From assembly GCA_030765065.1 (NCBI GenBank), contig CM060988.1, positions 198,026,565 through 198,090,564 on the forward strand: DNA of 64,000 nt, written 5' to 3'. Source of the stretch: Deroplatys truncata. Its lineage: Eukaryota; Arthropoda; Insecta; Mantodea; Mantidae. The translations under genes were made by a program, and so were the position numbers. Of this stretch, positions 11,800 through 22,946 are shown in pieces; position 1 is the stretch's first letter; every line of letters starts with the position of its first letter. The notes below the pieces were generated by a model. It was not told the DNA's origin. It saw only the letters and a program-made list of their open reading frames with translations, and made no database searches.

Positions 11800-13170
11800 A
11801 GAAATTCTTCAGCACTGCCGTGGAAATGTTATTTTATGAATATGTGAAGTTAAAGTTAATGCAGAAAACTCTTTAATGTGCAACAACACTGTAATTCCGC
11901 TAAACAGCAGCTGTGTGAAGAGAAGTGGTGAAAATGACAGCAGACAAATGCTGTTATTTGAGCAGACAGGTCCATCTTCAACTGTGCAATCATTTCTCAA
12001 GAATTGTGTGAGATGATGGTGTCTTGCAACATCCCATGGAAAAGCTGAAGAATCAACACTTCAGACAGTTCTTGGAGAAGTACTCAACACAACCAGTTCC
12101 AGATGAATCTACATTGAGAAAAAACTATTTATCCATGTGCTATGAGGAGGTGCTCAACAAAATACAAATTAATGTTGCTGACCAAAAGGTCTGGTGCGTG
12201 CCACACTGATGTGGGTGCGTGCCATATTGCAAATGTTGGTGTCCTAAAAGATGACAGGCCTGGAGAAATGTTCCTATCGTGTGAAGCTCTTCAGAGAATA
12301 AACAACTGGAGATTTGTCATTTTGTTTGACAACTCTATGAAACTACTGATGGTGTGAACAGAGATGTTTTGCTGCTAGTAAGAGATGGTGCTTCATACAT
12401 AATTAAAGGAGCCAAGGGGCTTCAGATTCTCTACCCCAGTATGGAGTATGTCACTTGCCTTGCACATGCATTACACAGAGTTGTGATCAAATTACCCTGA
12501 TGTGGACAAATTAATTTCCTGTGGCAAGAAAATCTATGTGAAAGCTCAAATACGGGTGCAGAAATTCAAGGAACAAACACCTTCACTGTCCCTCCCATTC
12601 AGCATGTTCTACACGATGGGGTTCTTGGTTTAATGAACCTGAGTATTACTGCACCAACAACACCAAAATAAAGACAACTTTTGTGAGCTTGATAGCGATG
12701 AACAAGTGCTATCAAAACTGTGAAAGAGGTCTTTATAGATACCTGATCTGGAAACTTGTTATACATCAATGCCAACTTTCCAGTGGTATCAAAATCAATC
12801 ATACTACTGAAAGCTGCTGGTACTAAACTGACAACTTGGATATTGTGAAACATGTGCAGAGTGAGTTGGGTCGAGCTCATGGTCACGTGGTTAACCAAGT
12901 GAACAACAAATTGCAAAGTGTTCTCCAGCAGAATCCTGGATATTCTGCAATGTGCAGAATTAGTGATAGTCTTTCTGGAAATGCCACAACATTTGAAGAC
13001 AACGAACCAAAGCTGGCCTGCAGTGACCTTACCGCCTTCAAATATACTCCTGTGACATAGAGAGGAGCTCTTCCAGGTACAAAATCATCCTCAGCAACAA
13101 CCATAGATATTTCAAAATGGAAAACCTGAAAATGCACCTTGTAATCCAGTGCAACACTGCAGAAACTGAA
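11800..13170 (+). pseudogene. hAT-type transposase pseudogene resembling CGGBP1-like proteins
   Basis: Blocks in order: PMEKLKNQHFRQFLEKYSTQ followed by PVPDESTLRKNYL (12033-12135); GDRPGE-type block read as KDDRPGEMFLSCEALQRIN (12247-12302) and FDNSMK; MEYVTCLAHALHRVVIKLP near 12440-12498; IVKHVQSELGRAHGHVVNQV (12838-12900); and a C-terminal dimerisation-like segment near 13015-13145 (FKYTPVT, then SRYKIILSNNHRYFKMENLK). The architecture fits hAT-derived CGG-binding-protein-like transposases. Frame changes at about 12200, 12355 and 12600, plus stops, make it a pseudogene. It differs from the hAT relic at 3-4.6 kb. Confidence 0.72.
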
Positions 13171-14215
13171 GATTGACAGGATGTGTTAACTAAATTGGAT
13201 TACTTTAAACAAGCAGTGTGCAGTAGTAAAAACATGTTTTATTGTTTAGATAGGTGTTATTTTTTTTACTGTACTGTTTTTTTTTTAAAAAAAAAACATG
13301 CAGACATTTCAAAAACAAATGCTAGTTAGTTTCAAACACTGCAAAAAGTAAGTACTATACTTACAGTTTGTTATGAAGTGAATTTTGTATTGCATGATGC
13401 ATAAAAATATCAACAAGAATGTTTTTAAATAAGCTTATAAAAAGTCATATTTTATTTTTAAGGTCATATTTATAAAAGTTTTAGGTCATAAATGCTTGCA
13501 TATTTCAGTGTTTTTAAATAATTAAACTTCCAGCCCTGTTTAATATCTGACTGTGATGTTTTAAATTAAAAGATATTTCTTTATTAGTCATTTATCTTAC
13601 TGTAGTAATCAATTTTGTGCATACTGTATCATTTATTTAAAAAGCAATGTTGTTGTACCAGTTTCTTATATTTTATCTGACACATTCATATTAAATTGTA
13701 ATGTTTTCGTTATTGTTGTTTAGAATTTAGTTAGTTTTTTATTAACTATAAGCCTAATATACATCTAAATGTAAAACAGGGTTGACAATTGTGGGGGGGG
13801 GCATAGTACAGCCACATGCAGGTAATGTAACATTCAGCATATAGATGACTGGAAGTGAGGGAAACATTTACCATAAAACCAATAAATGGAGCTGTTTATG
13901 TGACGAAAGTCTAGGTAATCATACTAGTCCATGCTCTCTGACAATTAAGTTAACCAACAACATATAGTCTTATGCCCCGCACTTCTCCACCATGCACCTC
14001 TGCGCTCCATTGATTTGCAACCCTGTACGACTATGGACAGCAGCCAGGAGTAGACTATTTGACTCTGACAAATAATATACTGCTTGCTGAGGTCCACTGA
14101 CCAAGGTCAGGTCAGAATGAAATAGAAATGTAGATATAAACAATATAGTTGTTTACATTAAAGGGAAAGCCAGGATATAGTTGTAGCACAAACATACTAC
14201 CACATTAAGAACTCT
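13171..14215. other. Unassigned AT-rich spacer
   Basis: Low-complexity A and T runs and a run of nine G at about 13793-13801; no coding or repeat family recognised. Confidence 0.5.
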
Positions 14216-14216
14216 A

Positions 14217-14427
14217 ACCGGCATGTTAGCCTCTAGTTTCCGAGGTCGCAGGTTCAAACCCGGCGGAGTGCGATGGATTTTTTCGGGCGTAAAAATTCTT
14301 AACACCCCTAAGGGAAGTAAAGCCGGTGGTTGAGTTTCGTAGTTGCAGGAACCTCAAGCTTGATAAAGAGGCCTCCCAGTAAAATTTCGGTCTTCCACAC
14401 TCAATATAGAATGGGATGCTAAGAATT
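14217..14427 (+). mobile_element. SINE family A, 5'-truncated copy
   Basis: Starts inside the head (ATGTTAGCCTCTAGTTTCC) with box B AGGTTCAAACCC, then the family body (GGCGGAGTGCGATGG, GAAGTAAAGCCGGTGGTTGA, AGAATGGGATGCTAAGAATT). Its tail meets the tail of the next copy, which lies on the opposite strand. Confidence 0.85.
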
Positions 14428-14740
14428 GAATTGAGTTTTATTTATGGACACTCTTTAACTACTGTGGTCCTTAGTGTCCCATACTAGACTGGGCATGAAA
14501 GACCGGAAATTTTGCTCAGACGCTCCTTTATCAGGCTAGATGTTCTTTTACGTGCCGTAAATGTACGACAAGGGGACACCGGCTTTGCTTCCCCTCCGAA
14601 GGAAGCCGTGCTAAGGATTTTTACGCCCGAAAAAATCCATCGCCCTCCGCCGAGTTTGAACCCACGACCTCGGCAACTACAGGCTAGCATGGTAACCACT
14701 ACACCCGGAGGACGACAAGGTATGCTAAGAATCACAGCAG
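14428..14740 (-). mobile_element. SINE family A, near full-length, inverted to the previous copy
   Basis: On the minus strand the order is head (box A-like GTAGTGGTTACCATGCTAGC, box B GGGTTCAAACTC), body (GGCGGAGGGCGATGG, GGAGGGGAAGCAAAGCCGG), then tail (AAAGAGTGTCCATAAATAAA). Together with the copy at 14217-14427 it makes a tail-to-tail inverted pair. Confidence 0.87.
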
Positions 14741-14783
14741 TTAAACACCTCCAAGAATAAATCTCAATTTATGTTGTACATAC

Positions 14784-15023
14784 TGAGGCTTTCACGGCCG
14801 GCGTCATAACTAATAAATGAATTACAACTATCCGGGCTTGTAGGACGTGGTCTAGAAGGCATTGTGGATACCGACGTTTCGCCAAGTACAGCGCTTGGCA
14901 TCTTCAGGGTGAAGTGATTCAGTGTCTGCGGTGGTCGGAGTCTGTACTTGGTGAAACGTCGGTATCTACAATGCCTTCTAGACCACGGTCTACAAGCCCG
15001 GATAGTTGTAATTCATTTATTAG
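14784..15023. mobile_element. Penelope-type foldback element remnant with 80-bp arms
   Basis: Two inverted arms, 14810-14889 and 14944-15023, match almost base for base and are separated by 54 bp. The left flank holds TGAGGCTTTCACGGCCGGCG. The arms contain AACTATCCGGGCTTGTAG and GGTCTAGAAGGCATTGTGG, which I recall from terminal regions of Penelope-like retroelements in animals; the family name rests on that memory. No reverse transcriptase is attached here. As RNA, the segment would form a long hairpin. See the ribozyme entry inside it. Confidence 0.65.
14870..14910 (-). ncRNA. Hammerhead-ribozyme-like motif (minimal type I)
   Basis: On the minus strand the parts of a hammerhead core appear in order. 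ACC at 14910-14908 is the stem I 5' side. CTGAAGA at 14907-14901 fits CUGANGA. GCCAAG (14899-14894) and CTTGGC (14886-14881) make a 6-bp stem II with a 7-nt loop. GAAA follows at 14880-14877, then CGTC with the cleavage-site triplet GTC (14875-14873), then GGT (14872-14870), which pairs with ACC. Stem III is the palindrome ACGT with no loop, as reported for dimer-forming hammerheads of Penelope-like elements. One extra U (14900) sits between CUGAAGA and stem II. Activity is not shown. Confidence 0.55.
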
Positions 15024-16835
15024 TCAATTTTTGTTATTCATCATAACCTTTCACATTCATCCATTATAATTCTAATCGGTTAACGTTTCGGTACCTGCTT
15101 AAACAAGATATAAGTCCAATTAGCAATAGGTATTCTTCTGAATTAACAGACTCATTACATAAAGTTTTGAAACTGCAATTACCTGTATAGCCACTATAGT
15201 TCCGTTATATTAAGTGGTGCACCAAATATTCAGCTCAGCAAACTAACAACGACGCCCAGTTAATATATTATTCGTACCAAACTGTGTATCTAAGTAAACT
15301 GTTGCACAGCATTGGGATTGAAAATCAGAACGACACATTTGAGATAAACGACATCCACCATCTTACTGGCCGTGCGTACTCAGAATCTCTCTGAAATAAC
15401 GTTTGGATTAAAGTTAAGGAAATTAAACTGCTTTAAAGCAACTTAACGCAGGAGTAATAAGACACATTAAAAAGATATTTGCTGGCATAGGGATTCGCTT
15501 CTCCGCTAGGAGCGATTCCGTCCCCATGGAAACAACCGCCCAGTTCAAACATAAAGCATGGAAAATTCTTTCAAACCTTTTTTACATTGGGGAATAGTAA
15601 TTAGATATTTCGAGAGAAAAACGTTCGTCTTTCTTATTTGTGGACTTAACAAGGTTCCAAAACGGGTACTGATTTCCAGTCATACCATTGTAAAGTGTGA
15701 ATCTAGCTGGATTTAACGAGTAAACAAATGCTAGTTATTAATGGTGAACGAACAATTAATTCCTAAAAACAAAAGCAACAAAGTTTCGTCACAGTTAACC
15801 TATTACTTATATTTGAAACTATTATATATAATGCAACAATTTAAATTCCAATTCAGACTGTAAGTTTAATGCAATTACATGAGCTAGTAGTCAATGGAGC
15901 TAAACTTGATCAAATACACTTAACCTTAAAACAAATACACCTAAGTTGATCTAGAGAATCAGTTTATAAAAATTCTTGCAGATTTATTTTTATGAAAAAG
16001 GTTATCGGGATCAACACACTTTGAGAGCATGTTATGTGCTGGAAAAACTAAGCTTTGAATCAGTGCCTATGGAACAAATTAATGGGTATTAAACTCTTCT
16101 TCATACCAATATATATTATGATATTCCATCTGGGGTAACTCGAGTGTAGCAGGGCAGTTGTTAAAAACAGAATTACAGGTATTAAAGGTCTTGCTCCCTG
16201 TAAAGGACATTTTGTTGCATTAGGAATATTAGCAACTCCCAGTCTATTTAGTTTACATGCTCTAAGAGGCAGAAACAGACACAGGATTCCCAAAGAGCGA
16301 CCAGTTGTAATTATAATGTGTAATTCTGATATTTCACCTCTGCAGTGATGAAATCTCCCAAGTTTCTTTTAAGGAAACTGTTACAGTACCACAAACGCTA
16401 ATACAGGTGTAATGTATCATTATATAGTTCACAAGTTAACAGTCCGTGTTTCATTAGCCCTATATGTTTTCTTGCAAAATCTCGGCATCATTTTAGAGGT
16501 TTGCTATTTCCACACACTGAAAACAAGGAGCACTTGTTTTTATTTCATATCTCCAGATCTCTCAACTTTTCCAGCGTAATCATGCCAATGCCACCAGAAG
16601 GATCCTTATCTGCAGAATTTTCACATGTTTTGACTTCTGCTTCACTTTTTGGCTTTTTAGAAAGCAATAAATTTGAAACACCATTACATTTATGCATAGA
16701 AAACACTCAACTTTCAGCTAATATTTCAAGTATTGCTTGTAAAGTAAGGCTACTGTGAGTGTGTCTTAAACTTGTTGTGAAGTATGGACTGGTGTTGCTG
16801 ATGTAATACACTAGGGAATATTCTGTAATCTATCA
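15024..16835. other. Unassigned region
   Basis: Several short ORFs (for example 85 codons at 16501-16758 and 77 codons on the minus strand at 16060-16293) match nothing I recognise and lack supporting signals. No RNA genes seen. Confidence 0.45.
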
Positions 16836-16839
16836 AAAG

Positions 16840-17935
16840 CATTTGACTGTGAAAATCATAATATACTCTTATCAAAATTATCATATTATGGCATTAAGAA
16901 TAAAACATATCAATGGATTGCATCTTACCTATCAAACAGACATCAAAAGGTCATAATAAATACTGCAGATAATTCCAAACTATATTCCAAATGGTCAGAA
17001 ATAAAGCATGGTGTTCTACAAGGTTCGATTTTGGGTCCATTATTGTTTCTAATATATGTCAACGAGCTCCCCAGAGTAATAAATGAACATGCTCACCCAG
17101 TTCTCTTTGCAGATGATACAAATATTATAATTAAAGAACATAACATCAGTTGCCTCTCAGAGTTATCCAACGGTATTTTCAGTATGCTAAATAATTGGTT
17201 CAATAGTAAATAAATTCATATAAACTTTGAAAAAACTAAGTATATCAATTTTTGCACAAAAAATAAAAGTATTGCGGACATAAGAATTGAACATGAAGGC
17301 AATGAAATTACTGAAACTTGTAGCATAAAATTTCTTAGTCTTATTATAGATCATAATATGAATTGGAAAGACCATATTGACTACATCCTACCAAAATTAA
17401 GCTCTGCATGTTTTGCAATTAGGTAATTAGTTCATTTTACAAATAAAAGCATCCTAAAAACAATATATTATGCTTATTTTCATTCAATTATGACTTATGG
17501 AATAACATTTTGGGGAAATTCAGTGGATGCAAAGAAAATATTTCTTTTGCAAAAAAAGGTGATAAGATAATGGCAGGTGTAAAGAAATCAACTCATTGTA
17601 AACCACTATTCAAAACATTTGGAATTCCACCATTATCCTGTGAGTATATTTTAGCTATACTTTTAACCGTGGTTGACCACCCAGAAGTGTTCATAAAAAA
17701 TTCAGACATACACAGCAAACAAACCAGAAAGGGCAGGACTTACACAGGTCAAGCAATAACCTATGAGTATTCCAAAAAGGGGCTTACTGCAATGGTATAG
17801 TATTATTTAATTCGCTTCCATCACATATTAAGGAACTGAAAACTAATAAAAATAAATTCAAATTAGCATTAAAAAGATATCTCATCACTCATACCTTCTA
17901 TACAGAGGAAGATTTCTTTCATTCAAAAAAATAAC
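16840..17935 (+). pseudogene. LINE reverse transcriptase fragment
   Basis: A frame read with few stops gives LSKAFDCENHNILLSKLSYY (near 16833-16890), HGVLQGSILGPLLFLIYVNE (17009-17068) and VLFADDTNIIIKEHN (17101-17145), the FADD catalytic motif being intact. The thumb region follows (IKFLSLIIDHNMNWKDHIDY, near 17325-17385; then YYAYFHSIMTYGITFWGNS). A C-terminal stretch ends near 17930 (FYTEEDFFHS type). Stops interrupt it at 17213 and 17424 and it becomes frameshifted after 17560. There is no endonuclease, so it is 5'-truncated. It is typical of insect Jockey/CR1-like non-LTR elements; clade not decided. Confidence 0.82.
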
Positions 17936-18495
17936 TGACTATAATATGTTACCAAATTTTATAACTACATTAAGTATAAATAATATTGTTTTAAAATTTT
18001 TTAGCTCTAACGTACTCTACATTAGAACTACAATTTATTTACATACAAGTACACAATGTAATTATGTATTTATGATGCAATCAACATCCTAGAGTAGACT
18101 AGCTTTCTTTAAGCTGGTCTAGCTCACTATAGGGTCCATAGATTGAGATCTTATGTCAAACAACACATGCAACCTGTTATTGCTAGGATGATCTAATTGT
18201 TACCATTGAAGGACCATATGCTTCACTATAGTGAAAACTTATGTTTTTGACATGTATTTAAGGTATAAATAAAACTGTAAAATTCAATTACATTAAACCA
18301 AAATCTTTGTAAATTTAAATGTAATTTGGGGAGGGATGCTAAATTGTCTCTTAGCCCCCTGCATGCTCCTCTTTTATATATACATATACATAATACTAAT
18401 GAATTTGATTTATTAGGTATTCCTATAAGAACGGCTGTTAATCATCATCTTTATATGGGACTTATAATGGGCTCTTAGTCTTATTGAAGTATTTA
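17936..18495. other. Probable LINE 3' region and spacer
   Basis: AT-rich sequence directly after the LINE coding region, with AATAAA at 18268 and a short alternating TA/CA tract near 18376-18391. No other feature recognised. Confidence 0.35.
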
Positions 18496-18900
18496 CAATT
18501 GTCACATTTTCCTGTGGGAATTCCTACAGAAACCTTACAAAACTGGCTAAACACAGAAATGCTAAAACAGGGTGAATGCCAGAACATAAAGGAATTGAGG
18601 GCAATGAAAATGCAGATTCCATTGCAAGATAAACCAAATGGAAATGAATCAGTTTTTGAAATTCCCTTATGCTGCATCAAACAGGTTCCACAAATTTGAG
18701 TGGATTATGCAAAAATAAGAAGTTTTGGATCAGAGTGGAAGTGAACAAGCACATTAACTAAACGTTGGATGAGCCATGATTTTTGGTAACAGAAAATCCT
18801 TTGAGGCCTTGCAGAATCTGAAGAAAACTGAGATAATGGCCTCTCGAGAAAGGAGATACTAAACTTATAGAAGGTACAAACACTTTAGTATCTTTAACTA
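18496..18900 (+). pseudogene. LINE RNase H remnant
   Basis: One frame reads MPEHKGIEGNENADSIAR (about 18576-18629), matching the W-x-P-x-H-x-G-I-x-G-N-E-x-A-D-x-x-A motif of LINE-encoded RNase H, with a TGA where the preceding codon would be. The overlapping 71-codon ORF in another frame (18484-18699) is a shadow. The rest is heavily decayed. Confidence 0.55.
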
Positions 18901-19690
18901 AAATAAAAAACTTTTTACAAGAAATCAGCTAAATATTCCTTACCTTAAGTAATGGAGGAGATCACGTTAAAACTAGAACTAGTGGAAATGTTAAATATAC
19001 AACAAACACAAGATTGTGGTATAAGAATGCAATTAAATTGTTCCAAAGGAAATAACATCCCGGTGAAAATTTTGATATTTAAAACCATATATAATTTCTG
19101 TACATTTACATTTATATAACAGCCAGCTTGACCAAAATATTGAGGCAATTACTAGAATTTTAAACTAACTTTCATAAGTCAACAATTTGGAATTTCTTCT
19201 GTCAGTTATGGAGCAGACATATACACCTTTTGCAGTGCTTTTATAAACAAAAACTACATTTATGGAAAAGACAGTCATGTTTTATTACAGATAATTATTT
19301 TAATACCTTGCTATCAATTACATATATCTGATATTTTTTGTACAAAAAAAAAACAAAATTGAAATTTCATTAAAAACTATAAAAACAGTTTTCAAATTTA
19401 TAGCAAATACAGATCAGTGTAGAGATTTACATAATGTAGTAAATATATGACAAATAGAAGTGTTAGGAGAAAAAGAAAGTAACTCAAAAGACTATCAAAC
19501 AATTTGGAAACATAACTGCAGATGAGCAAGTAATTGCATGATTTATATACTTTGTATGAGGAGTATCTTTTTAAAACAGCTGTTTTTCTCTTTCTATAAA
19601 AATCAGTTTTTAACAATTAATTTAAACCTGTGGTGAATGTTTCAGAACAAGTCTTCTCCCATCTTAATATATATTACAAGAAAACTTCAG
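18901..19690. other. Unassigned AT-rich spacer
   Basis: No domain, repeat or RNA recognised. Confidence 0.5.
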
Positions 19691-19691
19691 T

Positions 19692-22600
19692 TGAGTACTC
19701 TTATGAGCTGGGCAGTACAAAACTTGAATACCCTATGGGCTGGACACATCAAAACATGAGAACTCTATGAGTTGGATAGTCCCAAATGTGATTACTGTAT
19801 GAGTTCGGACAGCTCAAAACTTGAATACTCTATTAGCTCGACACATCAAAATGTGAGTACTCTATGAGCTAAATGGTTCAAATATGATCACTGTATGAGC
19901 TGGACAATTCAAAGCTTGAATACTCTGTGAACTGGGCAGTTCAAAACTTGAATAGGCTGTGAGCTGGACAGTTCAAAATATGATTACCCTGTGAGCTGCG
20001 CATATCAAAACATGAGTACCCTATGAGCTGGACACATCAAAACATGAGTACTCTATGAGCTGGGCACATCAAAACATGAGTACTCTATGAGCTAAATGGT
20101 TCAAATATGATCACTGTATGAGCTGGACAATTCAAAGCTTGAATACTCTGTGAACTGGGCAGTTCAAAACTTGAATAGGCTGTGAGCTTGACAGTTCAAA
20201 ATATGATTACCCTGTGAGCTGGGCACATCAAAACATGAGTACCCTATGAGCTGGGCACATCAAAACATGAGTACTCTATGAGCTGGGCACATCAAAACAT
20301 GAGTACTCTATGAGTTGGACACATCAAAACATGAGTACCCTATGAGCTGGGCACATCAAAACATGAGTACTCTATGAGCTGGGCACATCAAAACATGAGT
20401 ACTCTATGAGCTGGACACATCAAAACATGAGTACTCTATGAGTTGGACACATCAAAACATGAGTACCCTATGAGCTGGGCACATCAAAAGATGAGTACCC
20501 TATGAGTTGGACACATCAAAACATAGGTAATCTATGAGCTGGGTACATCAAAACATAAGTACTCTATGAGCTGGACACATCAAAACATGATAACCCTATG
20601 AGCTGGACACATCAAAACATAGGTAATCTATGAGCTGGGTACATCAAAACATGAGTACTCTATGAGCTGGACACATCAAAACATGAGTACTCTATGAGCT
20701 GGACACATCAAAACATGAGTACCCTATGACCTGGACACATCAAAACATGAGTACTCTATGAGCTGGACACATCAAAACATGAGTACTCTATGAGCTGGAC
20801 ACATCAAAACATGAGTACTCTATGAGCTGGACACATCAAAACATGAGTACTCTATGAGCTGGACACATCAAAACATGAGTACTCTATGAGCTGGACACAT
20901 CAAAACATGAGTACTCTATGAGCTGGACACATCAAAACATGAGTACTCTATGAGCTGGACACATCAAAACATGAGTACTCTATGAGCTGGACACATCAAA
21001 ACATGAGTACTCTATGAGCTGGACACATCAAAACATGAGTACTCTATGAGCTGGACACATCAAAACATGAGTACTCTATGAGCTGGACACATCAAAACAT
21101 GAGTAATCTATGAGCTGGGTACATCAAAACATGAGTACTCTATGAGCTGGACACATCAAAACATGAGTACTCTATGAGCTGGACACATCAAAACATGAGT
21201 ACCCTATGAGCTGGACACATCAAAACATGAGTACCCTATGGGCTGGACACATCAAAACATGAGTACTCTATGAGCTGGACACATCAAAACATGAGTACCC
21301 TATGAGCTGGACACATCAAAACATGTGTACTCTATGAGCTGGACACATCAAAACATGAGTACTGTATGACCTGGACACATCAAAACATGAGTACCTTATT
21401 GGCTGGACACATCAAAGCATGAGTACTGTATGAGCTGGACAGTTTGGAACAGCATTACTTTATGAGCTGGACAAATGAAAACATGAATACCCTATGAGCT
21501 GGACACATCAAAACATGAGAACTCTATGAGCTGGACATATCAAAACATGAGTACTCTATGAGCTGGAAAGTTTAGAACAGCATTACTTTATGAGCTGGAC
21601 AAATGAAAACATGAGTAACCTATGAGCTGGACACATCAAAACATGAGAACTCTGAGCTGGACACATCAAAACATGAGTACTCTATGAGCTGGACAGTTTA
21701 GAACAGCATTACTTTATGAGCTGGACAAATGAAAACATGAGTAACCAATGAGCTGGACACATCAAAACATGAGTACTCTATGAGCTGGGCACATCAAAAC
21801 ATGAGTACTCTATGAGCTGGACACATCAAAACATGAGTACTCTATGAGCTGGACAGTTTAGAACAGCATTACTTTATGAGCTGGACAAATGAAAACTTGA
21901 GTACCCTATGAGCTGGACAAATGAAAACATGAGTACCCTATGAGCTGGACACATCAAAACATGCGTACTCTATGAGCTGGACACATCAAAACATGAGTAA
22001 TCTATGAGCTGGGCACATCAAAACATGAGTAATCTATGAGCTGGGCACATCAAAACATGAGTACCCTATGACCTGGACACATCAAAACACGAGTACTCTA
22101 TGATATGGAGAGTTCAAAACATGAATATTTTGCGATCTGGGAGTTCAAAACATGAGTACACTGTGAGCTGGGCAATACAAAACACGAGTACTCTATGACA
22201 TGGACAGTTCAAAACATGAAAGTTTTGTGATCTGGGAGTTAAAAACATGAATATTTTGTGATCTGGGAGTTCAAAACATGAGTACACTGTGAGCTGGGCA
22301 ATACAAAACACGAGTACTCTATGACATGGACAGTTCAAAACATGAATATTTTGTGATCTGGGAGTTCAAAACATGAGTACACTGTGAGCTGGGCAATACA
22401 AAACACGAATACTCTATGACATGGACAGTTCAAAACATGAATATTTTGTGATCTGGGAGTTCAAAACATGAGTACACTGTGAGCTGGGCAATACAAAACA
22501 CGAGTACTCTATGATATGGACAGTTCAAAACATGAATATTTTGTGATCTGGGAGTTCAAAACATGAGTACACTGTGAGCTGGGCAATACAAAACACGAGT

Positions 22601-22946
22601 ACTCTATGACATGGACAGTTCAAAACATGAATATATTGTGATCTGGGAGTTCAAAACATGAGTACACTGTGAGCTGGGCAATACAAAACACGAGTACTCT
22701 ATGATATGGACAGTTCAAAACATGAATATTTTGTGATCTGGGAGTTCCAAACATGAGTACACTGTGAGCTGGGCAATACAAAACACGAGTACTCTATGAC
22801 ATGGACAGTTCAAAACATGAAAGTTTTGTGATCTGGGAGTTAAAAACATGAGTACACTGTGAACTGGACAGTTCAAAACCTGGGAACTCTGTCAGCTGGG
22901 CAGTTCAAAACAAGAATACTCTGTGAACTGTGCACATCAAAACTTA
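19692..22946. repeat. 32-bp tandem satellite/minisatellite array
   Basis: About 100 units with a 32-bp period. Each has a core of GACACATCAAAACATGAG followed by TACTCTATGAGCTG. The centre (about 20600-21350) is the most homogeneous; the left end (19692-20100) and the right third are diverged. A second variant, containing GAACAGCATTACTTTATGAG, recurs at about 21430-21870. The array is not coding: stops occur in most frames and 32 is not a multiple of 3. Confidence 0.95.
22120..22870. repeat. 95-bp higher-order repeat inside the 32-bp array
   Basis: Three diverged 32/32/31-bp units alternate in fixed order: one with GGGCAATACAAAACACGAG, one with ATGGACAGTTCAAAACATG, one with GATCTGGGAGTTCAAAAC. 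The trimer repeats about seven times with few differences, so amplification happened at trimer level here. Confidence 0.85.

Noticed and set aside
16501-16758. 85-codon ORF as a small gene
   Set aside because: No domain, no splice or promoter context and no repeat of the ORF elsewhere; the length is expected by chance in this composition.
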